Shown here piece after piece: positions 24,188 to 33,259 of a stretch of 64,000 bases of DNA (within the stretch, counting starts at the first letter, position 1; each line of letters opens with the position of its first letter). This DNA comes from Acidimicrobiia bacterium (GTDB lineage: Bacteria; Actinomycetota; Acidimicrobiia; Spongiisociales; Spongiisociaceae), in contig JAJEIM010000001.1 of assembly GCA_022827785.1 (NCBI GenBank), positions 1 to 64,000 on the forward strand, in the 5' to 3' direction. A program made the translations under genes and the position numbers. The notes beneath the pieces are model-generated. The model searched no databases. It was given only the letters and a program-made list of their open reading frames with translations, and had not been told where the DNA came from.

Positions 24188-25828
24188 ATGGCTGAGATAA
24201 CCGTATTCTTGGCTCGAACGGTGCGGACGATGGAGCCGTCGCTGCCGGTGGCGGAGGCGGTGGCGGTGCGGGATGGCCGTATTGTCGAGGTCGGGACGCT
24301 CGAGACGTTGCGCCCGTGGCTGGATTCCCGTAGCCACGAGATAGACGACACGTTCAGGGACCACTGCATCATGCCGGGGTTCATCGATCCCCACCTTCAT
24401 CCCTCCATGGCCGCCGTGCTGCTGCCCATGCACTTCACGTCGGCGGTGGGGTGGGATCTCCCTTGGGCGGACATTCCACCCGTGCGGGACGGGGAGCAGG
24501 TCCGCGCGCGCCTGGTGGACATCGATGCCGGATTGCCAACCGGCGAGCCATTGTTCGCATTCGGCCACCACCCGATATGGCACGGCGACATCGATCGGCG
24601 CGCCCTCAACGAGATATCGACAAGTCGCCCCATCGTGGTCTGGCACCGCGGCTACCACTCGCTGGTGGTCAACGACGCCTGCCTGCGGTGGATGGACCTG
24701 GACGCGGCGTCAGCTCGCGACCATCCCCAGATCGACCTCGAGGCGGGCAGGTTCTTCGAGACGGGCCTGGAAGTCGCCCTGCATCACCTCCGCGGCTTCA
24801 TCCTGGAGGTGGACCGGTTCCGCAACGGGCTCGACCGGATGCGCCAGGTCATCCACCATGGCGGCCACACGACCATCGGAGACGCCGCCTTCGGTTTCTA
24901 CGGGTTCGAGGAGGAATGGGCCCACCTCCGGGCGGTGATGGAACAGCCGGACACCCCGTTCCGGATACAGCTGATGCCCTACACCGCGGGACCGGACGGT
25001 GACTCTCGAACCGACCGGCAGTTCCTCGAACGCGTCCTGGAGTATCCGTCGCGGAACACGCATCGGCTGCGGTTCGGCGACCACGTCAAGCTGTTCGCCG
25101 ACGGCGGGTTCTTCGCAGAGTTGTTGATGCTCAAGCCTCCGGGACACCTCGACGGCCGCCACGGCGAGTGGATCACACCCCCGGAGAGGTTCGAGGAGAT
25201 CGCCCGGGTGCTGTGGAACGCCGGGCTCAGGATCCATGTGCATTGCAGCGGGGACCTCGGCGTCGAGTTGGCGCTGTCCACCCTTGAGAAGCTCCAGTGG
25301 GAACGCCCCCGCTTCGATCATCGGTTCACGTTCGAGCACTTCGGCATCTCGAGTTCGCAACAGGTCGAGCGCATCGCGGCGGTCGGGGGAGTGGTTTCGG
25401 CCAACGCCTACTACGTCTACGAGCTCTCCGAGGCCTTCGCCGCCCACACGGTCGGGCACGAGCGGGCGTCCCAGATGTCGAGGCTCGGCTCGCTGGAGCG
25501 AGCAGGGGTGCGGTTCGCCGTCCACTCGGACTTCCCCATGGCGCCGGCGAAACCTCTCAATAACGCCTGGGTGGCCGCCAACCGGATCGCCGAGTCCGGC
25601 GCCGTGATGTGCCCGAACGAGCGGGCCTCGCTGGACGCTGCCATCAGGGCCATCACCACCAACGCGGCGTACATCCTCGGGCTCGAGGACGAGATCGGAT
25701 CCCTGCGCTGGGGCAAGCGAGCCGACTTCACCATCCTCGAAGAAGACCCCTACCTGGCCGGCGCCGAGTCCCTCCGCGACATCCCCATATGGGGCACGGT
25801 CTTCGAAGGCAACAAGTTCCAAACCTGA
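24188..25828 (+). CDS. YtcJ-like amidohydrolase
   Basis: The 546-residue metal-dependent hydrolase of the amidohydrolase-3 group starts at ATG 24188 after GGGGAGG. Metal-site motifs are GFIDPHLHPS near residue 66, histidines in HVHCSGDLGVELAL and FEHFGIS, and the catalytic Asp in VHSDFPMAP. It ends with the family's IGSLRWGKRADFTILEEDP. Relatives hydrolyse N-acyl amides, formamides and exoenzyme-like substrates. It lacks a signal peptide. It closes the run that started with the importer, so imported amides or peptides may be substrates. Confidence 0.85.
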   Translation: MAEITVFLARTVRTMEPSLPVAEAVAVRDGRIVEVGTLETLRPWLDSRSHEIDDTFRDHCIMPGFIDPHLHPSMAAVLLPMHFTSAVGWDLPWADIPPVRDGEQVRARLVDIDAGLPTGEPLFAFGHHPIWHGDIDRRALNEISTSRPIVVWHRGYHSLVVNDACLRWMDLDAASARDHPQIDLEAGRFFETGLEVALHHLRGFILEVDRFRNGLDRMRQVIHHGGHTTIGDAAFGFYGFEEEWAHLRAVMEQPDTPFRIQLMPYTAGPDGDSRTDRQFLERVLEYPSRNTHRLRFGDHVKLFADGGFFAELLMLKPPGHLDGRHGEWITPPERFEEIARVLWNAGLRIHVHCSGDLGVELALSTLEKLQWERPRFDHRFTFEHFGISSSQQVERIAAVGGVVSANAYYVYELSEAFAAHTVGHERASQMSRLGSLERAGVRFAVHSDFPMAPAKPLNNAWVAANRIAESGAVMCPNERASLDAAIRAITTNAAYILGLEDEIGSLRWGKRADFTILEEDPYLAGAESLRDIPIWGTVFEGNKFQT

Positions 25829-25980
25829 CCCGATCCAACCAGGTCCGTAGAGGGTCCTTCCGATCAGATACCTCAAGCCTCAACCTGCTGGACCTCATGC
25901 CGGCGCTTGCTGACCTTCGGAAGCCTTCGAACCGCATGGCCATGACGTGGAACTCGACAAGGTTACGGTTCGCGTATCCC

Positions 25981-26766
25981 TTACCCGGGTTCGGGGAACT
26001 CGATGACTGGGAACACGCTGTTGACGATCTGGAGGTCGGCGTTCGGGCAGTGCGGGAGCCATGTCCGGCGCCACTCGGCTCTCGGGATGTGGTAGAGAAT
26101 CTCGTCACCGGCAACGATCTCGGCCTCCAGCTCGTACCTGCTGTGGCGACTGATCTGCACGCCTTCGTGCGGAAGCGAGAACTCGATCGGGAACCTGTCG
26201 ATGTCGCCCCGAGCCGTCTCTGCGACCACGAGCCGTGCTTCAGGATCAGTGACGTCGATCAGCCGAACCTGGAGCACGGCCCCGCGGGGTAGGTCTTGCT
26301 CAGCCATCTCGACGTGAATCTGTCCCGGCAGGGGCTCGACGCAGGTGTCGAAGGGGTTGGTCGACACAACCACGACATCGGAGTTCGCGGGAGCACCACG
26401 GGTGAGCACCGGGTGGACCGTGTCGTTGACGTACAGCAGGTCATCGCCGTGCCTGACATCGGCGCTCAGCGAGTACTCGTTGCCACTGACGACCCGGTCG
26501 CGGTCGTACCCGATGCGGAAGCTGACCGGGAGGCGGTCGGCGTTCTCGATCACGTCAAGCCCCAGTTCCACGGAGGGGGCATCGGCCAGCGTGGTGTCCA
26601 GCAGCCGGACGGAGACGACCGCGCCCTCGGGCAACTCGACCTCGCGAGCAAAGCGCACCTCGCCTGAGACAGATCCCACGGAGCCTGGTGGCGCACAGGC
26701 GGCAACCGCTGAAAGAGCCGTGGCCATTACCGCCATCGTGAATGGACGCGCCAAACGATGCGTCAC
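25981..26766 (-). CDS. Lipoprotein with two YbaY/YscW-like domains
   Basis: The 261-residue protein starts at GTG 26766, with AAGGAG upstream. The signal peptide ends in a lipobox (SAVAAC, Cys24). Two similar beta-rich units follow. Unit 1 (about 30-125) contains ELPEGAVVSVRLLDTTLADA and LPVSFRIGYDRDRV; unit 2 (about 148-235) contains DLPRGAVLQVRLIDVTDPEA and FPIEFSLPHEGV. This is the YbaY pattern normally seen once per protein. It lies 52 bp downstream of the MMPL gene on the same strand, which suggests an accessory to that transporter. Confidence 0.72.
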   Translation of the reverse strand: MTHRLARPFTMAVMATALSAVAACAPPGSVGSVSGEVRFAREVELPEGAVVSVRLLDTTLADAPSVELGLDVIENADRLPVSFRIGYDRDRVVSGNEYSLSADVRHGDDLLYVNDTVHPVLTRGAPANSDVVVVSTNPFDTCVEPLPGQIHVEMAEQDLPRGAVLQVRLIDVTDPEARLVVAETARGDIDRFPIEFSLPHEGVQISRHSRYELEAEIVAGDEILYHIPRAEWRRTWLPHCPNADLQIVNSVFPVIEFPEPG

Positions 26767-26818
26767 CCGATCACTCCTTCCCCTGCGGCCGGCTTTTCCG
26801 GGGCCATGGCCGGGTGGG

Positions 26819-29293
26819 TTAGGACGGTTCCCCGGCGGCCTCGTGGCGGCGGTGAACGGCGTCGATCATCTCGTCGAGTTCTTCGGCCCAGCGCTGCGTC
26901 TTCGAGCGGAGCCGCATGTTCTGGTATGCGCCCCAAATCGTCATGGCGGGCGGCACCAGCACGATGGAGACGATCAGCGAGTAGGCGATCGTGATGGCCG
27001 CGGTGATGGCGAACTGCTGGGATGCGGCCAGGGGAGAGAACACCAGCACGCCGAGCCCGAGGGCCGTGGTCATGGCGGAGCCGAGCAGCGCCGATCCGGT
27101 GACGGAGAGCGTCTGGATGGCCGCTCTCTCGGGGTTGCGGTGGTGGCCGTACTCCTCGCGGTAGCGATGGATCATGTGGATGGTGTAGTCGACCCCGATC
27201 CCGATCGAGAGCGCGGTGATGATGGATGTGATGAGCGTGTAGGGGATGTTCAGCAGCGCCATGGTGCCCAGCACCGAGATGAGTACGAGGACTATCGGGA
27301 AGACCGCCACGAAACCCAGGGCAGGCTGGCGGACCGTCATCCAGAAGAAGAGGGCGAGGACGGTGAGGGCCACTGCGATGGTGGTGCTGATGGCCTCTGT
27401 CTGCTGCTCGGTGATGGCGTCGGTGACGGTGAACGAGATGATGCTGGACGAGGTCGCCGTAAGCGCGCTGTCGTCGCCGAACCAGAGTTCCTCGATCTCC
27501 CGCTGGGTGTTCCGAGCCTGCGAGGTGTCGCCGGCGAAGGCCGGGAACTGGAGCAGCATGGCGTCTGTGCCGCCCGGATTGTTGACCAGCAGACGGCCCA
27601 GGAGGGGATCCTTCGCCTCGAGCCTTTCGAGGAACTCCTGCATCAACCCGGCATCGAGTTCGATCCCGGCGGAGGCTTCCTGGATGAGGGCGGCGAGTTC
27701 CGCGTCGTACTTGTCGCCGGGCATTCCGCTGTCGTTTATCCAGTCGTGCACGATCAGGTCGTAGGAAGCCTGGATCGGCCCCGCCGCCGCGCCCGGGCGG
27801 CGCGTCTCGTCCGCAAAGGCGGTGGTGAGGTCATGAAGGTCGATAAGGGTGCGGGTGTCCGTGGCTTCGGCCTTCACCAGCACGGTGACCATCTCCGTAG
27901 AGCCTCCGATCGCCGCATCGAGCGTGTTCATGTCCTCCAGCAATCCCCCGCCTCTCGGGAGGATGTCGCGGATGCTGAACTCCGACTCCAGGTCGGTCGC
28001 CGCGAATCCGAGCCCGATCGTCACCGCGATCACTCCGGCGATGTAGGGCGTGGGCCGCCGGGTTACTCCTTTCCCCAGCCACTCCGCCATCCGGCTGATA
28101 CCGGGCAGGGCGGTCGAGATCGGACGGGGCTCCTTCAACTTGCCTTTTGCGGCGCGCCTCCGGTCGATGATCGTGCGTCCGGCCGGGATAAGCGTCAGCA
28201 TCACCAGCAGGCTCATCCCTACGCCGAGTCCGGCGATGACGCCGAAGTCGTTGACTATCCCGATCGGCGAGAACAGGCTCACCAGCAGGCTCACGATGGT
28301 GGTGACCGCCGCGAGCGTGAGCGGCAGGGTAACGTGTCGCAGTCCCATCCGGACGGCCCCGACCACTTCCTCGCCGGCGAGGCGTTGCTCCCGGTAGTGC
28401 GAGACGATCTGGATCGCATAGTCCACCGTGAGGCCGATCAGGATTATCGGCACCATCGTGGTGAGCGAGTTCGGAGGGCCGACCAGGCCGAGCGCGTTGG
28501 GACCGAGCCATCCCTCCGCCCCGACGATCCAGATGATCGACAGCAGGAGTCCTCCGAGGGTGAGGAGGAGATCCGACACCGTGCGCATGAAGAGCAGGAT
28601 CAGCGCGGCAATCAGGAGGAACGCAGCACCCACCAGCGGGGCCATCCCCTCCTCGGTGGCTCTCTTGTACTCGTCCTCGACCACCACTGGCGAGATGCTG
28701 CTCACCCGCAGCGGGCCCTCGTCGGCATTCGCCAACTCGTCGACCGTCCGCGAGGCCGTATAGATTCGCTCGTCGTTGGTGTCCGCCAGATTGATGGTGG
28801 CGATGGCGATCGGCGTCCCGTCCGTGTCCACTCCGGTCGTGGCGTCGAATGCCTCCCCGATGCCGGGGACGTTGCGGACCGAATCGATCTCCGCCTGCGT
28901 GACCGACGCCAGCGTGTCCACCTGGAGGACCGCCTTGACCAGGAAGGAGGGCGCGAAGACGGGATCAGGAGGCGCCAGCAGCTCTCTCACGCCCGGATCG
29001 GCGATGATCTCGTTGACCAGGCTGTCCATCTGCGCGAGCCCCTCGGGGGTGAGGGCGTCTCCGCGGAAGAGAAGGGTCACGACGTGGGCCTCGGAGTCCC
29101 CGAAGAGTTCATCGATCTCGTCCAGGGCCCTGGCTACCGCACTGCCGTCGGGAAGCGTCTCCGAGGTCTCTGGCGGCTCCGCGCGCTGTACCGAGCCGGC
29201 GCCCAGGGCAACGGTGACCAGGAGGAGGACTGCGACGGTGACCCATGGGAAGCGCGTCACCAGGCGGCGCAGCCGGTCGAGTGCCTTGCTCAT
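26819..29293 (-). CDS. MMPL/RND-superfamily transporter
   Basis: The 824-residue RND-type protein has two repeated halves, each with a transmembrane helix, a large external domain and a five-to-six-helix bundle. The sterol-sensing/proton-relay signatures are LTVDYAIQIVSHYREQ in the first half and IGVDYTIHMIHRYREE in the second. It is close in layout to HpnN/MmpL exporters, which move lipids or hopanoids using the proton gradient. It is transcribed leftward and followed by the two-domain YbaY-like lipoprotein. Cargo is unknown; lipid transport is the family expectation. Confidence 0.88.
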   Translation of the reverse strand: MSKALDRLRRLVTRFPWVTVAVLLLVTVALGAGSVQRAEPPETSETLPDGSAVARALDEIDELFGDSEAHVVTLLFRGDALTPEGLAQMDSLVNEIIADPGVRELLAPPDPVFAPSFLVKAVLQVDTLASVTQAEIDSVRNVPGIGEAFDATTGVDTDGTPIAIATINLADTNDERIYTASRTVDELANADEGPLRVSSISPVVVEDEYKRATEEGMAPLVGAAFLLIAALILLFMRTVSDLLLTLGGLLLSIIWIVGAEGWLGPNALGLVGPPNSLTTMVPIILIGLTVDYAIQIVSHYREQRLAGEEVVGAVRMGLRHVTLPLTLAAVTTIVSLLVSLFSPIGIVNDFGVIAGLGVGMSLLVMLTLIPAGRTIIDRRRAAKGKLKEPRPISTALPGISRMAEWLGKGVTRRPTPYIAGVIAVTIGLGFAATDLESEFSIRDILPRGGGLLEDMNTLDAAIGGSTEMVTVLVKAEATDTRTLIDLHDLTTAFADETRRPGAAAGPIQASYDLIVHDWINDSGMPGDKYDAELAALIQEASAGIELDAGLMQEFLERLEAKDPLLGRLLVNNPGGTDAMLLQFPAFAGDTSQARNTQREIEELWFGDDSALTATSSSIISFTVTDAITEQQTEAISTTIAVALTVLALFFWMTVRQPALGFVAVFPIVLVLISVLGTMALLNIPYTLITSIITALSIGIGVDYTIHMIHRYREEYGHHRNPERAAIQTLSVTGSALLGSAMTTALGLGVLVFSPLAASQQFAITAAITIAYSLIVSIVLVPPAMTIWGAYQNMRLRSKTQRWAEELDEMIDAVHRRHEAAGEPS

Positions 29294-29444
29294 GGCCTGC
29301 TAGGGATCACGGCGCTTGTAAACATCAACTTCCCCTAAGAGCGGGTCTTCCCATGGGGCCGGCAGCCCAACCGGGAGCAACCTCGACGTTCATCTTGACA
29401 GAGTCACGAATCCTAACAGTGAGCGGACCCGGCCTCCGATGGTG

Positions 29445-30809
29445 TCATCCCCTGGCTTTCTTGAAGCGCCAGCCGTGCAGGAGGCTGCCGTAGTGGTTGA
29501 ACGATCGCCTGGCTTCGGGGTTGTCGAAGGGGTAGCCGGCGCCGAGCTGTCTTGCGGCGGCGAGGCCACTCACGAAGCAGGTCTCCTGGCTGTTGATCAG
29601 GGTGTGGGCTCCGCAGTGCCAGGTCCTTCTCCGTCCCTGGATGAAGCGGAACAGGTAGATGAGCAGCGTGGCCTGGCGCACGTCGTGCACGATGTGTTGG
29701 AACCACCATCTTCCGATGGTCTTCTGCTCGTCGATGTGGCTGATGGGGTTGTAGGTAACCAGGCAGGGCTTGTCGGACTTTTTCGCCCATGGTTGCTGGT
29801 TGTGCATGATGTAGGTGATTTCGTAGTTGTCCGGTCTGGAACCGTATTGCTCGATGTGGTTGCTGCGCGTCTCCAGGGGTTTCACTTCGTTGTCCGGGAG
29901 GACCGACGAGTCCGAATGCACCACCGTGTGGTTGTGGAGTTCGCTCTCGTACCGGACCGACGACAGGATGTAGCGTTCCAGCATGGTGGGCTGGTCGAGG
30001 ATCATCAACGTCTGGTTCGCATTGCAGGCGAAGATCACGTCGTCGAACTTCTCTTTCGCGCCGCTCTCATCCTCGACCACCACCCCGGACGGTGTGCGGT
30101 ACACCTTCCGGACCGGCCTCCCGAGATAGATCTTGTCCCGGAAGCCGGCCGACAGGTGCTCGTAGATGCGCCGGGTGCCGCGGTCCCAGGTCTGCATGGG
30201 GGTGGCGGCCTCGATATCGAAGAACTCGAGATACCTGGAGAACAGGGCCGCGGGCATGTCGAAGACATTGGTCGCCATCAGGAAGTTGACGAACATGGGC
30301 TTCAGGATCTTGTACCGGAAGTCCCCGGAGAACCCACCCAGATTCAGCACCGTCCCCATGCTGATGTAGTTGAAGGGGTTGAGGGCGTTCAGCAGCTTCG
30401 ACCGGGAGCGGCTGAGGCTGCCGAACCGGTGCAGGCGCGCCAGGACCCGTTGGAACTTCGCGATCTCGGCCTGGAGTTGCCGCCTGATCTCGGAGTCGAA
30501 ATCGTGGGCGTAGACGCCGCCGCGGTACCTCACGCTGTAGCTGAACCTGGTATCGACCAACTCGATGCTGAACCGCTCCATCAGCAACACGATGTGGTCA
30601 TACACCGACGGTATGCAGGCGGTTACCGAGATGTCGAAAGGGATGGAGCTGCCGTCATCCTGGCGCATGTCCACCGTCACCGCATTTCCCCCTATCCGGT
30701 CCCGAGCCTCGAACAGCCTGAAGTCGAACCGGTCCGGATGGTGGTGCAGCCCCCAGGCGGCGGCCAGCCCGGAGATGCCCCCACCGATAACTGCAATACG
30801 CCTCGGCAT
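29445..30809 (-). CDS. COG2907-type NAD(P)/FAD-binding oxidoreductase
   Basis: The 454-residue flavoprotein has the FAD motif IAVIGGGISGLAAAW (residues 5-19) and the amine-oxidase-like EARDRIGGNAVTV. FDISVTACIPSVYDHIVLLM is characteristic of the COG2907 group, which is often found with cyclopropane-fatty-acid synthases and DUF1365 genes. The usual Gly-rich C-terminal FAD contact region is weak; it ends TLINSQETCFVSGLAAARQL. It starts 7 bp after the upstream MFS stop, so it is the last gene of the LprG-MFS operon. A lipid substrate is suggested by this context only. Confidence 0.8.
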   Translation of the reverse strand: MPRRIAVIGGGISGLAAAWGLHHHPDRFDFRLFEARDRIGGNAVTVDMRQDDGSSIPFDISVTACIPSVYDHIVLLMERFSIELVDTRFSYSVRYRGGVYAHDFDSEIRRQLQAEIAKFQRVLARLHRFGSLSRSRSKLLNALNPFNYISMGTVLNLGGFSGDFRYKILKPMFVNFLMATNVFDMPAALFSRYLEFFDIEAATPMQTWDRGTRRIYEHLSAGFRDKIYLGRPVRKVYRTPSGVVVEDESGAKEKFDDVIFACNANQTLMILDQPTMLERYILSSVRYESELHNHTVVHSDSSVLPDNEVKPLETRSNHIEQYGSRPDNYEITYIMHNQQPWAKKSDKPCLVTYNPISHIDEQKTIGRWWFQHIVHDVRQATLLIYLFRFIQGRRRTWHCGAHTLINSQETCFVSGLAAARQLGAGYPFDNPEARRSFNHYGSLLHGWRFKKARG

Positions 30810-30816
30810 CGCCTGC

Positions 30817-32286
30817 TCAGCCTTCGGGAAGATCCTCGGTCATGCCGATGTCCTCCACCTTCATCGACAGTGCCGGCAGTATCGCCAGGAGGACCAGAAT
30901 CCCCGCGACCGTGAACAGGCTCTGGAACACCGTCACGCCGGCCTCTATCAGCGGGGCCGCCGTCTCCTCGTACGTCGGGCCGATCGTGACGTCGGCGGTC
31001 AGGCTGTAGAAGCGCTCTATCCCCCAGGTGGACAGGGCAGCGAGGCCGAGGGCCATGCCCACCATCCGGGCTGCGGTGATCAACGAAGCGGCGGTGCCCC
31101 AGTAGTGGCTGGGGGCAGCACTGAGGGCGGTGACGCTGATCGGCGGGATGACCAGCCCGAATCCCAGGCCCGCCGTGATGAGGGGCGCCGTCAACTCGAA
31201 CTGTCCGACCTCGGCTTCCCAACCGCCCATGAAGATCAATCCCACGCCGATGAGCACAAGGCCGACGATGGTGGCGGCCCTTACCCCTGTCCAGCGCATG
31301 ATGTAGCCGCCGATCAGCGCTCCCGGCGGGATGGCGGCCGTCAGCCGGACCAGATGAAGGGCGCTCTCCCAAGTCTCCTTCTCCATGACGGTGTTGGCCA
31401 TCAGGGGAACGGCGACCAGGCCGATGATCAGCGCGACACCCACGAGAAACTGGGCGGCGTTGGCGGTGACGAATGCCTTGGAGCGGTGCAGGAACGGAGC
31501 CACCAGGGGTTGCTCGGCGCGTTTCTCCACCTTGACCAGGGCGAAGACGAGGGCGATACCCACGGCCAGCATCAGGTACGGGACGACGGACTCAAGGGAG
31601 AAGATGGCTCGTTGGGACAGCGCGGCGGTGAGGATCAGGAGAGCCGCTCCCAGAGTCACCGCGCCCAGATAGTCCATCCTGGCCTCGCGATTGGGGCGAT
31701 TCGGCAGGACGGTCAGGAGTGCCATCAGTATCAGGCTCTGCGGCACGTCCAACCAGAAGATCCACCGCCAGCCGATCCATTCGATGATGGCGCCTCCGTA
31801 GAGAGGACCCAGGACCGACCCGGCCTCGGCCGCCGCGGCGACAAGACCCAGCGTCACCCCACGCTGGTGTGGCGGGACGGCAGCCACCGCCATCGCCATG
31901 GCGATGGGTACCGTGGCGCCCCCTCCGGCGGCTTGGAGCACCCTCGCGGAGACGATCCAAGGAAAGTTCGGCGCCACAGCGACGAGTGCCGAGCCGATGG
32001 CGAACACGAGCAGCGCCAGCTGGAAGATCTTCACCCGCCCGTGGACGTCGGACAGCCGTCCGGCCAACGGCATGGCAACGGTGTAGCTGACCAGGTACCC
32101 GGTGATGATCCAGGAAGCCGAGTCCAGGTCCGTCAGGGGGATCTTCAACTCCAGCATGACGGTCGGTAGCGCGGTGTTGACCACCGTTTGGTCCAGGGCG
32201 GTCGAGAAGACCCCCAGGCAGATGATTGTCAGGACTCCCGTCCGCGAAGACCCCAGTGCGGTGAGGCGAGACCTGACGGCGTTCAC
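30817..32286 (-). CDS. DHA2-family MFS exporter (EmrB/QacA, P55-like)
   Basis: The 489-residue transporter has about 14 helices. The DHA2 motifs are LDQTVVNTALPTVM in helix 1, a long loop with ITGYLVSYTVAMPLAGRLSD, and GPLYGGAIIEWIGWRWIFWLD near helix 5. GTG at 32286 overlaps the lipoprotein stop by 4 nt (GTGA). An MFS exporter of this type directly coupled to an LprG-like lipoprotein is the arrangement of mycobacterial Rv1411c-Rv1410c, which moves triacylglycerol and lipoglycans across the envelope. Equivalent function here is inferred. Confidence 0.85.
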   Translation of the reverse strand: MNAVRSRLTALGSSRTGVLTIICLGVFSTALDQTVVNTALPTVMLELKIPLTDLDSASWIITGYLVSYTVAMPLAGRLSDVHGRVKIFQLALLVFAIGSALVAVAPNFPWIVSARVLQAAGGGATVPIAMAMAVAAVPPHQRGVTLGLVAAAAEAGSVLGPLYGGAIIEWIGWRWIFWLDVPQSLILMALLTVLPNRPNREARMDYLGAVTLGAALLILTAALSQRAIFSLESVVPYLMLAVGIALVFALVKVEKRAEQPLVAPFLHRSKAFVTANAAQFLVGVALIIGLVAVPLMANTVMEKETWESALHLVRLTAAIPPGALIGGYIMRWTGVRAATIVGLVLIGVGLIFMGGWEAEVGQFELTAPLITAGLGFGLVIPPISVTALSAAPSHYWGTAASLITAARMVGMALGLAALSTWGIERFYSLTADVTIGPTYEETAAPLIEAGVTVFQSLFTVAGILVLLAILPALSMKVEDIGMTEDLPEG

Positions 32287-33029
32287 GTTCCGGAGGCGGT
32301 GTCCGGAAGTTGAATCTCTACGGGTGCGCCGTAGTCGGAGAGGATTATCAGGCGGCTCGTCCCAGGCCCGTCGTCATCGAAGATCTGGCCGGCTATGCGG
32401 ATCTGCCGTAACACCTGGTCCGCCTTGCCGATCCACAGGGTCAGATCGATCGGATGGCCGGAGTCCGCGGACGTGATCAAGGTCGACAGGTCCTCGGACA
32501 CGAGGGTTCCCTCGACCAGGACCGCCGGGCCACTCCCGAGGGACTCCTCGCCTGCGATCGTGGCGTTCTGGACCAGAGGCAACAGATCGCTGAGAGTGAT
32601 GCCCAGCCCGACGAAGTTGAATGGAACCTGGTCGAGCGGCAGGGGGTTCCAGGGAGCGCCCGCCGAGAATTTCATGAACGCTTCGTCCCCGACCGCCACA
32701 ATCTGTACTTCAGCGAACCCCAGGGCGGCAGACTCGATCTCCACGACGAGTTTGGCGCTATCGGGTGACTGGACTTCCCCGTTCACGTTCTTCAACGTGG
32801 CGCCGAAGAACTTCGCGCCCGTTTCCTCCTCGTCGATCATCTGGAACTTTGCCGTCGACAGGGCGGTCAGGTTCTCTCCCGTCCGCGCGAGTATGTCTTC
32901 CAGCGACATCTCGGGTTCGGTCTCGGGCGTCGGCTCCGGTTCGGTCCCGCACGCGGTTGCGAGGAGCAGCAGGCCCATCGCCAGCGCGACGAGGGGTCCG
33001 GTTCGGATAGCTGATCTGACTACGTTCAT
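32283..33029 (-). CDS. LprG/LppX-family lipoprotein
   Basis: The 248-residue lipoprotein has a signal peptide ending LLLATACG (Cys27) and an acidic Pro/Glu linker. The LppX_LprAFG fold runs from about residue 42 (LEDILARTGENLTALSTAKF) to the C-terminus, with alternating strands such as SGPAVLVEGTLVSEDLSTLI. Family members bind acylated lipids in a hydrophobic pocket. The ATG at 33029 has GGAGGTAGGCGG upstream. Coupling to the MFS exporter matches the LprG-P55 pair, with a FAD oxidoreductase as third gene. Confidence 0.85.
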   Translation of the reverse strand: MNVVRSAIRTGPLVALAMGLLLLATACGTEPEPTPETEPEMSLEDILARTGENLTALSTAKFQMIDEEETGAKFFGATLKNVNGEVQSPDSAKLVVEIESAALGFAEVQIVAVGDEAFMKFSAGAPWNPLPLDQVPFNFVGLGITLSDLLPLVQNATIAGEESLGSGPAVLVEGTLVSEDLSTLITSADSGHPIDLTLWIGKADQVLRQIRIAGQIFDDDGPGTSRLIILSDYGAPVEIQLPDTASGT

Positions 33030-33208
33030 CCGCCTACCTCCGTGGACATAGTGGAAGCCAGCGTCGTGCTGCGCTCATGCGATGTGTCGAATCGTGCACT
33101 GCCCCGGCGCGTCGGGGCTCTGCCCGACAGGGTAGCGGCCGGAAACGCGCGAGGAGGACCTCTCCGGTATTCGACGTAGTCCACCCCTATCCGAGTGGGA
33201 CGCTGCGG

Positions 33209-33214
33209 TAGACT
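33209..33214 (+). promoter_or_regulatory. -10 element for the CDF gene
   Basis: TAGACT at 33209-33214 has the local TAnnCT form seen before several genes. It lies 45 bp ahead of the GTG at 33260, leaving room for the AAAGGTGG ribosome-binding site. The -35 is weak. Confidence 0.4.
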
Positions 33215-33259
33215 GCTCGACCACTGGTCACCAGTGACTTCTGTCGAAAGGTGGGTGCG

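Noticed and set aside
26345-29338. 997-codon open frame opposite the MMPL gene
   Set aside because: It lies antisense to a clear RND transporter. High GC leaves such antisense frames open, and the translation is low-complexity, rich in Asp, Arg, Gly and His, with no domain.
29439-30914. 491-codon plus-strand frame opposite the COG2907 gene
   Set aside because: It is an antisense shadow of a conserved flavoprotein; its protein has no family similarity.
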